Notes under the pieces: model-generated | What the model was told of the DNA's origin: nothing | Databases searched by the model: none | The model's input: only the letters and a program-made list of their open reading frames with translations | NCBI RefSeq assembly: GCF_029952525.1 | Contig: NZ_JASAOF010000020.1 | Coordinates: 1 to 64,000 of the forward strand | DNA length: 64,000 nucleotides | Reading direction: 5' to 3' | Origin: Saccharopolyspora ipomoeae | GTDB taxonomy: Bacteria > Actinomycetota > Actinomycetes > Mycobacteriales > Pseudonocardiaceae | Part shown: positions 20,173 through 28,221 of the stretch, one piece after another | How the letters are laid out: each line of letters begins with the position of its first letter | How positions within the stretch are numbered: position 1 is the stretch's first letter | Program-made: the position numbers and the translations under genes

Positions 20173-20242
20173 GGACTTCACATCCTGATTACGCTGGCGA
20201 AACGGGCTGGACATTCCAGACGCGCGCGCCGATGCTCTAGAA

Positions 20243-20271
20243 CTGCTGTGCACACGCGTCTCGCACAGCAG
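20243..20271 (+). promoter_or_regulatory. Leader hairpin before cstA
   Basis: CTGCTGTGC pairs perfectly with GCACAGCAG across 11 nt, ending three bases before the ribosome site GGAG. It could be an operator or a leader stem affecting translation of cstA. Confidence 0.5.
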
Positions 20272-20288
20272 GATTGGAGTCCGAGACG

Positions 20289-22484
20289 GTGGCTACGACA
20301 ACGGCCCCGAGCGGTGGATCGGCTCGGAAGCGCAGAATGAGTGCCAAGGAAATCGTGGTCTGGGTGCTGGTCGCGCTCGTCGGCGCGGTCAGCTGGGGCG
20401 TGATCGCGCTGGTGCGCGGTGAGGAGATCTCGGCCGCCTGGCTGGTCTTCGCGGCGCTGGCCTCCTACGCCATCGCCTACCGCTTCTACGCGCGGTTCAT
20501 CTCCAAGCGGGTCCTGGGCGTCGACGACAAGCGGGCGACTCCGGCGGAGCGGCTCAACAACGGTGCCGACTTCCACCCGACCGACCGGCGGGTGCTGTTC
20601 GGTCACCACTTCGCGGCGATCGCGGGTGCCGGTCCGCTGGTGGGCCCGGTGCTGGCCGCGCAGATGGGGTACCTGCCCGGGACGATCTGGATCATCCTCG
20701 GCGTGATCTTCGCCGGTGCGGTGCAGGACATGGTGGTGCTGTTCTTCTCCACCCGCCGCAACGGCCGCAGCCTGGGCCAGATGGCTCGGGAGGAGATCGG
20801 CCCGGTGGGCGGCGTGGCGGCGCTGATCGCCGTGCTCGCCATCATGATCATCCTGCTGGCGGTGCTGGCGCTGGTCGTGGTGGGCGCGCTGAAGGGGTCG
20901 CCGTGGGGCGCGTTCTCCATCGGCATGACGATCCCGATCGCCCTCTTCATGGGCTTCTACCTGCGCTACCTGCGCCCGGGCAAGATCGTCGAGGTGTCGG
21001 TGATCGGCATCGTGCTGCTGCTGGCCGCGATCGCGGGCGGCAGCTGGGTGGCCGAGTCCGGAATGGCGGAGTTCTTCACCCTCTCCGGCAACGAGGTCAC
21101 CTTCGCGCTGATCATCTACGGCTTCATCGCCTCGGTGCTGCCGGTGTGGATGCTGCTGGCGCCGCGCGACTACCTGAGCACCTTCATGAAGGTCGGCGTG
21201 ATCGTGCTGCTGGCGGTGTCGATCCTGATCGCGATGCCGGCGATGCAGACCGAGGCGGTCACCGACTTCGCGCTCAACGGCAAGGGCCCGGTGTTCTCGG
21301 GTGCGCTGTTCCCGTTCGTGTTCATCACGATCGCCTGCGGCGCCCTGTCCGGGTTCCACGCGCTGATCTCCTCGGGCACCACGCCGAAGATGGTCGAGAA
21401 GGAATCGCAGATCCGGGTCATCGGCTACGGCGGCATGCTCACCGAGTCGTTCGTGGCGATCATGGCCCTGGCGGCGGCCTGCATCATCGATCCGGGCATC
21501 TACTTCGCGATGAACATGCCCGCCAACGCGCTCGGCGACACCGTGCAGTCGGCGTCGCAGGCGGTGGCCGGCATCGGCTTCCACGTCACCCCCGAGCAGC
21601 TGTCGGCGGCCGCCGCGGCCGTCGAGGAGGAGACCCTGGTGGGCCGCAGCGGCGGCGCACCGACCCTGGCGCTGGGCCTGTCCGAGGTGTTCTCGCAGGT
21701 CATGGGCGGGGACGCGATGAAGGCGTTCTGGTACCACTTCGCGGTGATGTTCGAGGCGCTGTTCATCCTGACCACTGTGGACGCCGGTACCCGGGTTGGC
21801 CGGTTCATGCTGCAGGACACGGTCGGCAACGTCTGGAAGCGCTTCGGCGACGTCAGCTGGAAGCCGGGCAACTGGCTGGCCAGCGCGATCATCGTGGGCG
21901 CGTGGGGCTACTTCCTGTGGGCCGGCGTGAACGACCCGCTGGGCGGCATCAACCAGCTGTTCCCGCTGTTCGGCATCGCCAACCAGCTGCTGGCCGCGGT
22001 GGCGCTCGCGGTGGCCACGACGCTGCTGATCAAGGCGGGCAAGGCGAAGTACGCGTGGGTCACGCTGATCCCGCTGGCCTGGGACGCGGCGGTGACGCTG
22101 ACGGCGAGCTGGCAGAAGATCTTCTCCTCCGACGCCAAGATCGGGTTCTTCGCGCAGCGCGCCTCCTACCAGGCGGCGCTGGACGCCGGGCAGACCAGCA
22201 AGGGCAGCGCCTCCACCGTGGAGGAGATGCAGAAGGTGGTCGTCAACTCCACTGTGGACGGCGTGCTGAGCGTGCTGTTCGCGGTGCTGATCATCATCGT
22301 GCTGGTGGACGCCGTCCGCGTCTGGATCAAGGCGCTGCGCGCCACCGAGCCGCTGCCCAGCACCGAGGCCGAGTACGTCGAGTCGGAGCTGTGGGCGCCC
22401 GCGGGCCTCATCCCGACGGCCGAGGAGCGCCGGAAGCAGAAGGAGCTCGCCGCGACCGGGAGCGGGAGCGGGAGCGGGAGTTGA
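20289..22484 (+). CDS. cstA: CstA-family carbon starvation / pyruvate-peptide transporter
   Basis: This 731-aa protein has about 16-18 transmembrane helices and typical CstA signatures: GHHFAAIAGAGPLVGPVLAAQ near 115-135, FHALISSGTTPKM near 360 and NQLLAAVALAVATTLLIKAGK near 570. The family imports pyruvate or small peptides when carbon is scarce. It ends in a Gly-Ser repeat tail. GTG 20289 is preferred for its GGAG; TTG 20274 is possible. Its stop overlaps the YbdD-like gene by 4 nt (TTGA), the usual cstA-ybdD pairing. Confidence 0.92.
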   Translation: MATTTAPSGGSARKRRMSAKEIVVWVLVALVGAVSWGVIALVRGEEISAAWLVFAALASYAIAYRFYARFISKRVLGVDDKRATPAERLNNGADFHPTDRRVLFGHHFAAIAGAGPLVGPVLAAQMGYLPGTIWIILGVIFAGAVQDMVVLFFSTRRNGRSLGQMAREEIGPVGGVAALIAVLAIMIILLAVLALVVVGALKGSPWGAFSIGMTIPIALFMGFYLRYLRPGKIVEVSVIGIVLLLAAIAGGSWVAESGMAEFFTLSGNEVTFALIIYGFIASVLPVWMLLAPRDYLSTFMKVGVIVLLAVSILIAMPAMQTEAVTDFALNGKGPVFSGALFPFVFITIACGALSGFHALISSGTTPKMVEKESQIRVIGYGGMLTESFVAIMALAAACIIDPGIYFAMNMPANALGDTVQSASQAVAGIGFHVTPEQLSAAAAAVEEETLVGRSGGAPTLALGLSEVFSQVMGGDAMKAFWYHFAVMFEALFILTTVDAGTRVGRFMLQDTVGNVWKRFGDVSWKPGNWLASAIIVGAWGYFLWAGVNDPLGGINQLFPLFGIANQLLAAVALAVATTLLIKAGKAKYAWVTLIPLAWDAAVTLTASWQKIFSSDAKIGFFAQRASYQAALDAGQTSKGSASTVEEMQKVVVNSTVDGVLSVLFAVLIIIVLVDAVRVWIKALRATEPLPSTEAEYVESELWAPAGLIPTAEERRKQKELAATGSGSGSGS

Positions 22485-22687
22485 CCGGAACGACGCTGAC
22501 CAGGCTGCGCGGATCCGTCCGCGCGGCCTGGCAGATCGTGCGCGGCGTGGTGGGTGAGACGGCCTACGAGACCTACCTCGAACACCACCGCACCCACCAC
22601 CCGGACCAGCAACCGATGTCCGAGCGCGAGTTCTGGAAGGCCCACATCGACAAGCAGGACGCCAACCCCGGCTCCCGCTGCTGCTGA
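22481..22687 (+). CDS. YbdD/YjiX-family small protein
   Basis: This 68-aa protein has RAAWQIVRGVVGETAYETYL, HHRTHHPDQ, SEREFWKAHID and a final cysteine pair, the hallmarks of the DUF466 (YbdD/YjiX) partners of CstA-type transporters, where it supports pyruvate uptake in enterobacteria. TTG start overlaps the cstA stop, so the genes are translationally coupled. Confidence 0.9.
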   Translation: MTGTTLTRLRGSVRAAWQIVRGVVGETAYETYLEHHRTHHPDQQPMSEREFWKAHIDKQDANPGSRCC

Positions 22688-22694
22688 GGTTCGT

Positions 22695-23318
22695 TCAGAG
22701 GTCGGAGGTTTCCGCGGGAACCTCCGACCTCTTTCGCGTTCCGACCAGCACCACGTCGACGAGATCGTCGACGTGGTCGGCGTTCTGGGAGTCGAGCAGG
22801 TGCGCGGGCGTGGTGTGCACGTGGTTGGTGACCGCGCCCGCCACCAGGTCGGCGACCAGGGCGACCGAGGTGTGCGGCGGCAGCTCGCCCCGGTCGATGC
22901 CGCGGCGGACGATCGCGCGCGTGGCGCGGATGTGCTCCGGGTACGGGTCGTCGGCGAAGGCGTCGGCCAGCTGCGGCGAGAAGGTGGCGTCCACGCCCAG
23001 CCGGAAGATCAGCGCGCCCTCGTCGGTGCGCAGGTAGTCCCGCCAGCCGCGCGCGAAGGCCAGCAGGTCCCCGCGCAGCGAACCGGTGTCGATCTCGGCG
23101 ATGAACCCGGCCCGCTCCCGCACCGCCGCGACCAGCAGCGCGGCCTTGTCCGGCCAGCGCAGGTACAGCGAGCCCTTGCCGATCCCGGAGCGGCGGGCGA
23201 CCTCGTCGAGGGAGAAACCGCTCCAGCCGCGCTCGGCGTAGACGGTTCGCGCGGCGGCCAGCGCGCGCTGCTCGACCCCGGGATCGCGGGGTCGTCCCGA
23301 TCGCTGCGCCTTCGCCAC
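22695..23318 (-). CDS. TetR-family transcriptional regulator
   Basis: This 207-aa protein has the TetR HTH at residues 20-60 (FSLDEVARRSGIGKGSLYLRWPDKAALL) and a helical ligand domain behind it. GTG 23318 follows AGGATG; the frame continues to 23372. It is transcribed divergently from pobA, 122 bp away, so regulation of the 4-hydroxybenzoate hydroxylase is a fair guess, although PobR regulators known elsewhere are of other families. The last codons overlap a terminator that serves the opposite strand. Confidence 0.88.
   Translation of the reverse strand: MAKAQRSGRPRDPGVEQRALAAARTVYAERGWSGFSLDEVARRSGIGKGSLYLRWPDKAALLVAAVRERAGFIAEIDTGSLRGDLLAFARGWRDYLRTDEGALIFRLGVDATFSPQLADAFADDPYPEHIRATRAIVRRGIDRGELPPHTSVALVADLVAGAVTNHVHTTPAHLLDSQNADHVDDLVDVVLVGTRKRSEVPAETSDL
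22697..22732. terminator. Bidirectional terminator inside the tetR 3' end
   Basis: AGAGGTCGGAGGTT pairs perfectly with AACCTCCGACCTCT, followed by TTT on the plus strand, 9 bp after the YbdD-like gene stops. It lies within the last 12 codons of the convergent TetR gene. Confidence 0.85.
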
Positions 23319-23440
23319 GGGCACATCCTGGCATCCGGGGGTCCGTTTTCCGTCCAGCAGAAGCGGAGGCATCCTTCGAGCGGGTCCCGGATCCGACAGT
23401 GATGCTTGTCCGTGGTCCCCCGGAGAAGTGAGGCCGTGTT

Positions 23441-24613
23441 TTGCGTACCCAGGTCGCGATCGTCGGCGGTGGTCCCGCCGGTCTGCTGCTGTCCCACCTG
23501 CTGCACCTGCAGGGCATCGACTCGGTGGTGCTGGAGCGGCGCAGTCAGGAGTACGTCCAGCAGCGGGTCCGCGCGGGCGTGCTGGAGCAGGGCACCGTCG
23601 ACCTGCTGCGGGAGGTCGGCGTCGGCGAGCGGATGCTGCGCGAGGGCGACCGGCACGAGGGCGTGCACCTGCAGTTCGACGAGGAGCGGCTGCACATCCC
23701 GTTCACCGAGCTCACCGGCCGCGCGATCACCGTCTACGGCCAGCAGGAGGTCGTCAAGGACCTCAACGAGCGGCGGCGCGCCGACGGCGGGCAGGTGCTG
23801 TTCGAGGTCGACGACGTCGCCGTCCACGACGTCACCACCGACAGCCCGAGCGTGACCTTCACCCACGACGGGCGGGCGCAGGTGCTGCACGCGGACTTCG
23901 TCGCCGGCTGCGACGGGTTCCACGGCGTGTGCCGGGACGTCATCCCGCCGGACGTGCGCCGGGTCTACGAGCGCGTCTACCCGTTCGGCTGGCTGGGCAT
24001 CCTGGCCGAGGTCGCGCCGTCCACCGACGAGCTGATCTACGCCAACAACGAGCGCGGGTTCGCGCTGCACAGCATGCGCTCGTCCACGATCAGCCGCTTC
24101 TACCTGCAGTGCGCGCCGGACGAGCAGCTGGACGACTGGTCCGACGAGCGCATCTGGGACGAGCTGCGCACCCGCCTGGCCTCGCCGGGCTGGAAGCTGC
24201 AGGAGGGGCCGATCATCGACCGCTCGGTCACCGCGATGCGCAGCTTCGTGGCCGAGCCGCTGCGCCACGGCAGGCTGTTCCTCGCCGGGGACTCGGCCCA
24301 CATCGTCCCGCCGACGGGCGCGAAGGGTCTGAACCTGGCGGTGGCCGACGTGGACCGGCTGGCGGAGGCGCTGGTCGACCACTACCGCACGGGCAGCGAC
24401 ACCGGACTCGACGAGTACTCGGCGAGGTGCCTGGAGCGGGTGTGGCGGGTGCAGCACTTCTCGTGGTGGATGACGTCGCTGACGCACCGCTTCGAAGGCC
24501 CCGACCAGGCCTTCGACCGCCGCCTGCAGCGCTCCCAGTTCGACTACCTCCGCTCCTCGCACGCCTCGGCGACGACCCTCGCCGAGAACTACGTCGGCAT
24601 GCCCCTGCGCTGA
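23441..24613 (+). CDS. pobA: 4-hydroxybenzoate 3-monooxygenase
   Basis: This 390-aa flavoprotein hydroxylase converts 4-hydroxybenzoate to protocatechuate with NAD(P)H and oxygen. FAD-binding GGGPAG is at residue 9, the NAD(P)H-site GCDGFHGVCR near 159, and GDSAHIVPPTGAKGLNLAVAD near 285, which is diagnostic for PobA. The start is TTG behind GGAGAAGTGAGG. No pca genes for the next steps are in the window. Confidence 0.93.
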   Translation: MRTQVAIVGGGPAGLLLSHLLHLQGIDSVVLERRSQEYVQQRVRAGVLEQGTVDLLREVGVGERMLREGDRHEGVHLQFDEERLHIPFTELTGRAITVYGQQEVVKDLNERRRADGGQVLFEVDDVAVHDVTTDSPSVTFTHDGRAQVLHADFVAGCDGFHGVCRDVIPPDVRRVYERVYPFGWLGILAEVAPSTDELIYANNERGFALHSMRSSTISRFYLQCAPDEQLDDWSDERIWDELRTRLASPGWKLQEGPIIDRSVTAMRSFVAEPLRHGRLFLAGDSAHIVPPTGAKGLNLAVADVDRLAEALVDHYRTGSDTGLDEYSARCLERVWRVQHFSWWMTSLTHRFEGPDQAFDRRLQRSQFDYLRSSHASATTLAENYVGMPLR

Positions 24614-24627
24614 CCACTCCCGTCCCC

Positions 24628-24723
24628 GGTACCCGATTACGGCGGTATTCCGGTACCCGATTACGGCGGTATTCCGGTACCCGATTACGGCGGTAATCCG
24701 GTACCCGATTACGGCGGTAATCC
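24628..24723. repeat. 24-bp tandem repeat, four copies
   Basis: Copies start at 24628, 24652, 24676 and 24700. Each begins GGTACCCGATTACGGCGGTA; copies 1-2 continue with TTCC and copies 3-4 with ATCC. Within the array GTAATC and GATTAC are inverted around an 8-bp GGTACC-centred spacer, so each junction can fold as a dyad. It fills the gap between pobA and the methyltransferase gene. Confidence 0.95.
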
Positions 24724-24785
24724 GTGTCGAGTGCCTGGACCCGGTCCGGAAAAGCGGTTTCGGACGGCTCGCCCCGTGCGCAAGC

Positions 24786-25490
24786 ATGGATCGCGTGGAT
24801 TTCGAGACGTTTGACGCGCGGGGGTACCGGACCGTCGATGTCCGGACCGGGTACGGCGAGTGGGTCGCCCACTACGAGAGCACCGTCGAGGACGTGATGG
24901 ACCTGGCGCTGCTGGAGCGCCTGGCCGAGCCGTCGTGGTCCCAGGTCAGAAGGGCGGCCGATCTCGGCTGCGGCACCGGCCGCACCGGGCAGTGGCTGCG
25001 GGACCGGGGTGTGCAGCACGTCGACGGGGTCGACGTCACCCCGGAGATGCTGGACCTGGCCCGGCGCAGGGGCGCCCACGAGCGGCTGGTGGAGGCCGAC
25101 GCCTCGGCGACCGGGCTCCCGGGCGAGTCCTACGACCTGGTGATCTGCTCGCTGATCGACGAGCACCTGCCCGACCTGCGCCCGCTCTACGCCGAAGCGC
25201 ACCGGCTGGCCACCCCGGGAGCGGCGTTCGTGCTGGTCACGTACCACCCGCACTTCATCATGACCTCCGGCATGCCCACCCACTACACCAACGCCGAGGG
25301 CGAGCCGGTCGCGATCGCCACCCACGTCCACCTGATCAGCGACCACGTCGCGGCGGGCGTCGGCGCGGGCTGGCGCCTCGCGGAGCTGCACGAGAACGTC
25401 ATCGACGACGACTGGCTGCGCATCAAGCCGAAGTGGGAGCGCTTCCGCAACCACCCCTTCTCAGCCGCCTACACCTGGCGCAAGAACTAG
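24786..25490 (+). CDS. Class I SAM-dependent methyltransferase
   Basis: This 234-aa protein has SAM-binding motif I DLGCGTGRTG near residue 60, motif II VDGVDVTPEMLDLAR near 80, and the acidic VEADAS loop. The substrate is unknown. ATG 24786 and GTG 24795 are both possible starts, without clear ribosome sites. Its stop overlaps the convergent gene's stop by 4 nt. The repeat array ends 62 bp upstream. Confidence 0.85.
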   Translation: MDRVDFETFDARGYRTVDVRTGYGEWVAHYESTVEDVMDLALLERLAEPSWSQVRRAADLGCGTGRTGQWLRDRGVQHVDGVDVTPEMLDLARRRGAHERLVEADASATGLPGESYDLVICSLIDEHLPDLRPLYAEAHRLATPGAAFVLVTYHPHFIMTSGMPTHYTNAEGEPVAIATHVHLISDHVAAGVGAGWRLAELHENVIDDDWLRIKPKWERFRNHPFSAAYTWRKN

Positions 25491-26545
25491 CCCTTCCGGT
25501 ACGCGGAGGCCTGACCCGGGCGTGTCCGGAGACCCCGGAGCCGCCACCGCCACCCGCGCGGCCTCGGTGGCGGTGGTGGTTCGGGCAGGACCTCATCGGG
25601 ATCGGAGGGCGCCCAGGTGGCGAGGTCCTCGGGCTCCCCGCGCCAGAAGACCGGTTCACCGACGTCGAGGTCATCGGTGAACCAGTACGTCTGGTCGGGG
25701 TCCCAGCCCGCGAGCATCGTCCGCGCCTCGCCCACGGGCAGCGCCCGCCCAGCGGTGGTCAGGTATCCGGCGCAGGTCAGGTGCACGGCGTCGTGGTCGG
25801 CGGCCACGGCGTTCCAGTCCGGGATGAGCCAGCGGCCGGCCCACCCGGTGACCCGCCACCAGTCGTGCCTGCGGGACAGCGTCACCTCCAGCGGGTAGCG
25901 CTCGACGATCTCGCACCACGCCTCCGGCCCGGTGATCTCGAGGACGCGCGGCTCCCGGGTCGCGCGCACCGACCGGCACCAGGCCCATTCCGGACCGAAG
26001 CTGTCCTCCTCCAAGCACAGTCCGAGCGCTGCGGGCCGCGCCCGCGTGGTGGTGATCAGCTCGCGGGGCGGCGCGGACCACCAGTGCCCGCTGAAGTTCG
26101 CCGACGGGTCGGACGGCCGCTGACGAGATCGGCGTTCGTCCTCAACGGTCTCGTCCCGCCACCGGCTCATGATCTCGGCACCCGGTCGATCCGTGGGCGG
26201 TGTCGTCCGCTCCATCTCGACGTGGACCTGGGCATCGAGGTCGATTCCCGAGGACCACCACCTCGCGGCCGGGGCGGAGGCGATGGCCCGAGCCACCGGC
26301 AACAACCGCGGTCCGATGCCGGGGTCCGCCAACGCCTGATCGACGGCGTCGGGTTCCTCCCAGTACATCGCCACGTCGACCGAGCTCGCCAACGCCGCGA
26401 GCAGCTCCCTGGCTCCCGGGGTCCCGAGGTCGCGCTCGACGAGCTCCCCCACCTCGTCCGGCCGCAGCACCTGGCGTCCCGCGAGCGCGCTGACGCACGA
26501 CCGCCGTCCCCGCGGCGCTGCCACCAGTTCCTCGGCGAACCCCAT
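25487..26545 (-). CDS. Hypothetical protein, Trp-rich, cytoplasmic
   Basis: This 352-aa protein has no signal peptide or membrane segment. Several Trp-rich blocks occur (FSGHWWSAPP near 150, HDWWRVTGWAGRWLIPDW near 230, CGWRW-type tail), and the C-terminus is Pro/Arg-rich. Base use is GC3-rich as in its neighbours, so it is a real gene. I do not recognise a family. It is convergent with the methyltransferase. Confidence 0.7.
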   Translation of the reverse strand: MGFAEELVAAPRGRRSCVSALAGRQVLRPDEVGELVERDLGTPGARELLAALASSVDVAMYWEEPDAVDQALADPGIGPRLLPVARAIASAPAARWWSSGIDLDAQVHVEMERTTPPTDRPGAEIMSRWRDETVEDERRSRQRPSDPSANFSGHWWSAPPRELITTTRARPAALGLCLEEDSFGPEWAWCRSVRATREPRVLEITGPEAWCEIVERYPLEVTLSRRHDWWRVTGWAGRWLIPDWNAVAADHDAVHLTCAGYLTTAGRALPVGEARTMLAGWDPDQTYWFTDDLDVGEPVFWRGEPEDLATWAPSDPDEVLPEPPPPPRPRGWRWRLRGLRTRPGQASAYRKG

Positions 26546-26821
26546 GCCCGGACGGTAGCGATCGCCTCCGCTTCCCCGACACCGAATTTCCGACCCCGGT
26601 GTCGCAGCGTGTCCGGTGTGGTCCCGGGGCGAGGTGTGTAAGCTGGGCCGCGGTCGTTGTTTTTCTGGGTTCGTGTTTGCGCACGCTCGCAGGATTGTGA
26701 TGCGAGCGAGCAGCTGTCCCCCCTGGTTGCAGTTGGAATAGCCGCCGTTCGAGATCTCCGGCCCGGGCTCTCACGCGGTGTGGGCGCCCGTCACACGCTC
26801 CAACTCCCAGGAGGAGAAGAC

Positions 26822-27022
26822 ATGGCACAGGGAACCGTGAAGTGGTTCAACGCTGAAAAGGGCTTCGGCTTCATCGCCCCGAACGACGGTGGCCCGGACG
26901 TGTTCGTCCACTACTCGGCCATCGACGCCAGCGGCTTCCGCAGCCTCGAGGAGGACCAGCAGGTCACCTTCGAGGTCACCCAGGGCCCGAAGGGCCCGCA
27001 GGCCAGCTCGGTCCGCGTCTGA
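26822..27022 (+). CDS. Cold-shock domain protein
   Basis: This 66-aa single-stranded nucleic-acid-binding protein has RNP1 KGFGFIAP and RNP2 DVFVHYSAI. The ATG is behind AGGAGGAG. A gap of about 270 bp upstream, including a T-rich stretch near 26655, probably contains a long leader as in other csp genes. It is followed by a strong terminator. Confidence 0.95.
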   Translation: MAQGTVKWFNAEKGFGFIAPNDGGPDVFVHYSAIDASGFRSLEEDQQVTFEVTQGPKGPQASSVRV

Positions 27023-27037
27023 GCCTCGTAGAACCAA

Positions 27038-27078
27038 CGCGCCGGCCGCTCACTCACGTGAGCGGTCGGCGCGTTTTT
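27038..27078 (+). terminator. Rho-independent terminator after the cold-shock gene
   Basis: Two 16-nt arms (27038-27053 and 27058-27073) pair at 15 positions with one G-U, loop TCAC, followed by TTTTT. The convergent DUF4440-like gene ends at the same place. Confidence 0.95.
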
Positions 27079-27469
27079 ACGTCACCGGTGTTCCCCGGTG
27101 GTGGAACATCTGCCGGCGACCCGGCCCCACGCGCCGCCACAGCGAGGTGCGGTTCGATCGCCGACCCCCGAACTCGCTGGTGTACTTGAGCATCACGACG
27201 CCGTCGGCGACGAGCCACCCGCGCAGGTTCCGCACGCTGACCGACGCACCTCCCGGATCCGTCTCCGCCGCAACGCGATCAACCACTTCGCGCCCGAACT
27301 CCCCGCCGGACGAACCGAACTCGTGGAAGTCCGGCGCCAGCAACCGCCCCAGCCGACTCGCATCAGCCCGGCACGCGTTGCTCAACGACTCCAGCTCAGC
27401 CGCCACCGCCTCCGCGACCTGCCCATCAGTCCCGAGAGCCACATCCCCCTCACCCACGAGAACAACCAT
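27077..27469 (-). CDS. NTF2-like / DUF4440 protein
   Basis: This 130-aa cytoplasmic protein has the DUF4440 layout: helix ELESLSNACRADASRLGRLLAPDFHEFGSSG, then strands ending VVMLKYTSEFGG and WRRVGPGRRQMFHHRGTPVT. Such proteins bind or turn over small molecules, with no specific role assigned. ATG 27469 gives the family length; the frame runs on to 27700 through the tRNA fragment. It is the last host gene before the integrated element. Confidence 0.75.
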   Translation of the reverse strand: MVVLVGEGDVALGTDGQVAEAVAAELESLSNACRADASRLGRLLAPDFHEFGSSGGEFGREVVDRVAAETDPGGASVSVRNLRGWLVADGVVMLKYTSEFGGRRSNRTSLWRRVGPGRRQMFHHRGTPVT

Positions 27470-27617
27470 GGCACCGCGGCGCTCAACCCATAACCCGCCC
27501 AGCCCGAAGAGCGCCGCGCCGAAGGCTCGGCGAAGTGGAACTGTTCGAAAAATGTGCGGGGAAAGCGTGGAGAGGATCTCTCTGCCCTTTCCCCACACAT
27601 GATCCAGCCGCGAAGAC

Positions 27618-27663
27618 GTGGGGCAGGTGGGACTTGAACCCACGACCTGACGGATTATGAGTC
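27618..27663 (-). repeat. Left attachment site (tRNA 3'-half copy)
   Basis: This is identical over 46 bp to 45034-45079. It covers the anticodon loop through the acceptor 3' end of the CAU tRNA, and the sequence diverges at once on both sides, which defines the att core. Confidence 0.95.
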
Positions 27664-27945
27664 GGCCATCTGTTATCGCACCGTTGTAAAACAGGGGCAA
27701 ATCGGGCGCTTAGAGGCACGTCCCCGGCCTCCAGCGGGCATCCTTCGCAGGAGTTCGCACCCAGTCCCGCACCCAGCGGTCCGCCCTCCGTCGGAGTAGC
27801 CCACATCACGGCCGCGCTGATACCGCTGCTCTGTTCGAGTGGCGACGGTCGAGAATGAGTAGAACTCCGGAGTTCTCCGCAGGTCAGGTTAGTTATCGTC
27901 CCGGGCACTGACACAACGTGACCTTTGCGGAGAGGGGCCAAGTTG
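27664..27945. other. Element end region without genes
   Basis: These 282 bases lie between the left att and the EspC-like gene. They hold the paired CGCACCCA repeats at 27757-27776 and otherwise no gene, RNA or terminator that I can name. Confidence 0.5.
27757..27776 (+). repeat. Candidate integrase arm site, left
   Basis: GCACCCAGTCCCGCACCCAG contains two direct GCACCCA copies 12 bp apart. The same pair, with the same spacing and orientation, is at 44970-44989 near the other end. Such paired repeats flanking a core are how tyrosine integrases mark arm sites (inference). Confidence 0.6.
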
Positions 27946-28215
27946 GTGTTGCGGATCGAGCCGTCCAGGCTCGGCGTGATGGCTGGCGGCTTGGAACGGT
28001 CGACCGACGAACTGGGGCGTGCTCAACCGTTGCCGCCTGGCGACGCCGGGCCTTCGAGTGCGGCGGTTTCAGCGACGACAGCCGATCTGTTGCGGGTTGC
28101 CGCCGGATTCGTGGAGACCGTGCATCGCGGCGCATCGAACCTGGACGCGAACAAGGCGACCTACAGCGGCACGGACGACGGCAACGCCGGGATGTTCGAG
28201 CGGGTGGGGCGCTGA
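27946..28215 (+). CDS. EspC-like type VII secretion target
   Basis: This 89-aa helical protein has a C-terminal half (TADLLRVAAGFVETVHRGASN and the tail GNAGMFERVG) resembling EspC/DUF2580 proteins secreted by ESX systems. GAGAGGGG lies 8 nt before GTG 27946; TTG 27943 is the alternative. It is the first gene of a three-gene cassette and stops 6 bp before the WXG-like hydrolase gene, the common partner order in Pseudonocardiaceae and Streptomyces. Confidence 0.75.
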   Translation: MLRIEPSRLGVMAGGLERSTDELGRAQPLPPGDAGPSSAAVSATTADLLRVAAGFVETVHRGASNLDANKATYSGTDDGNAGMFERVGR

Positions 28216-28221
28216 CCGATC

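Noticed and set aside
27636-27700. A second tRNA at the left end of the element
   Set aside because: Only the 3' half is present (46 bp); the D arm and 5' acceptor are missing, so it is an att remnant and not a gene.
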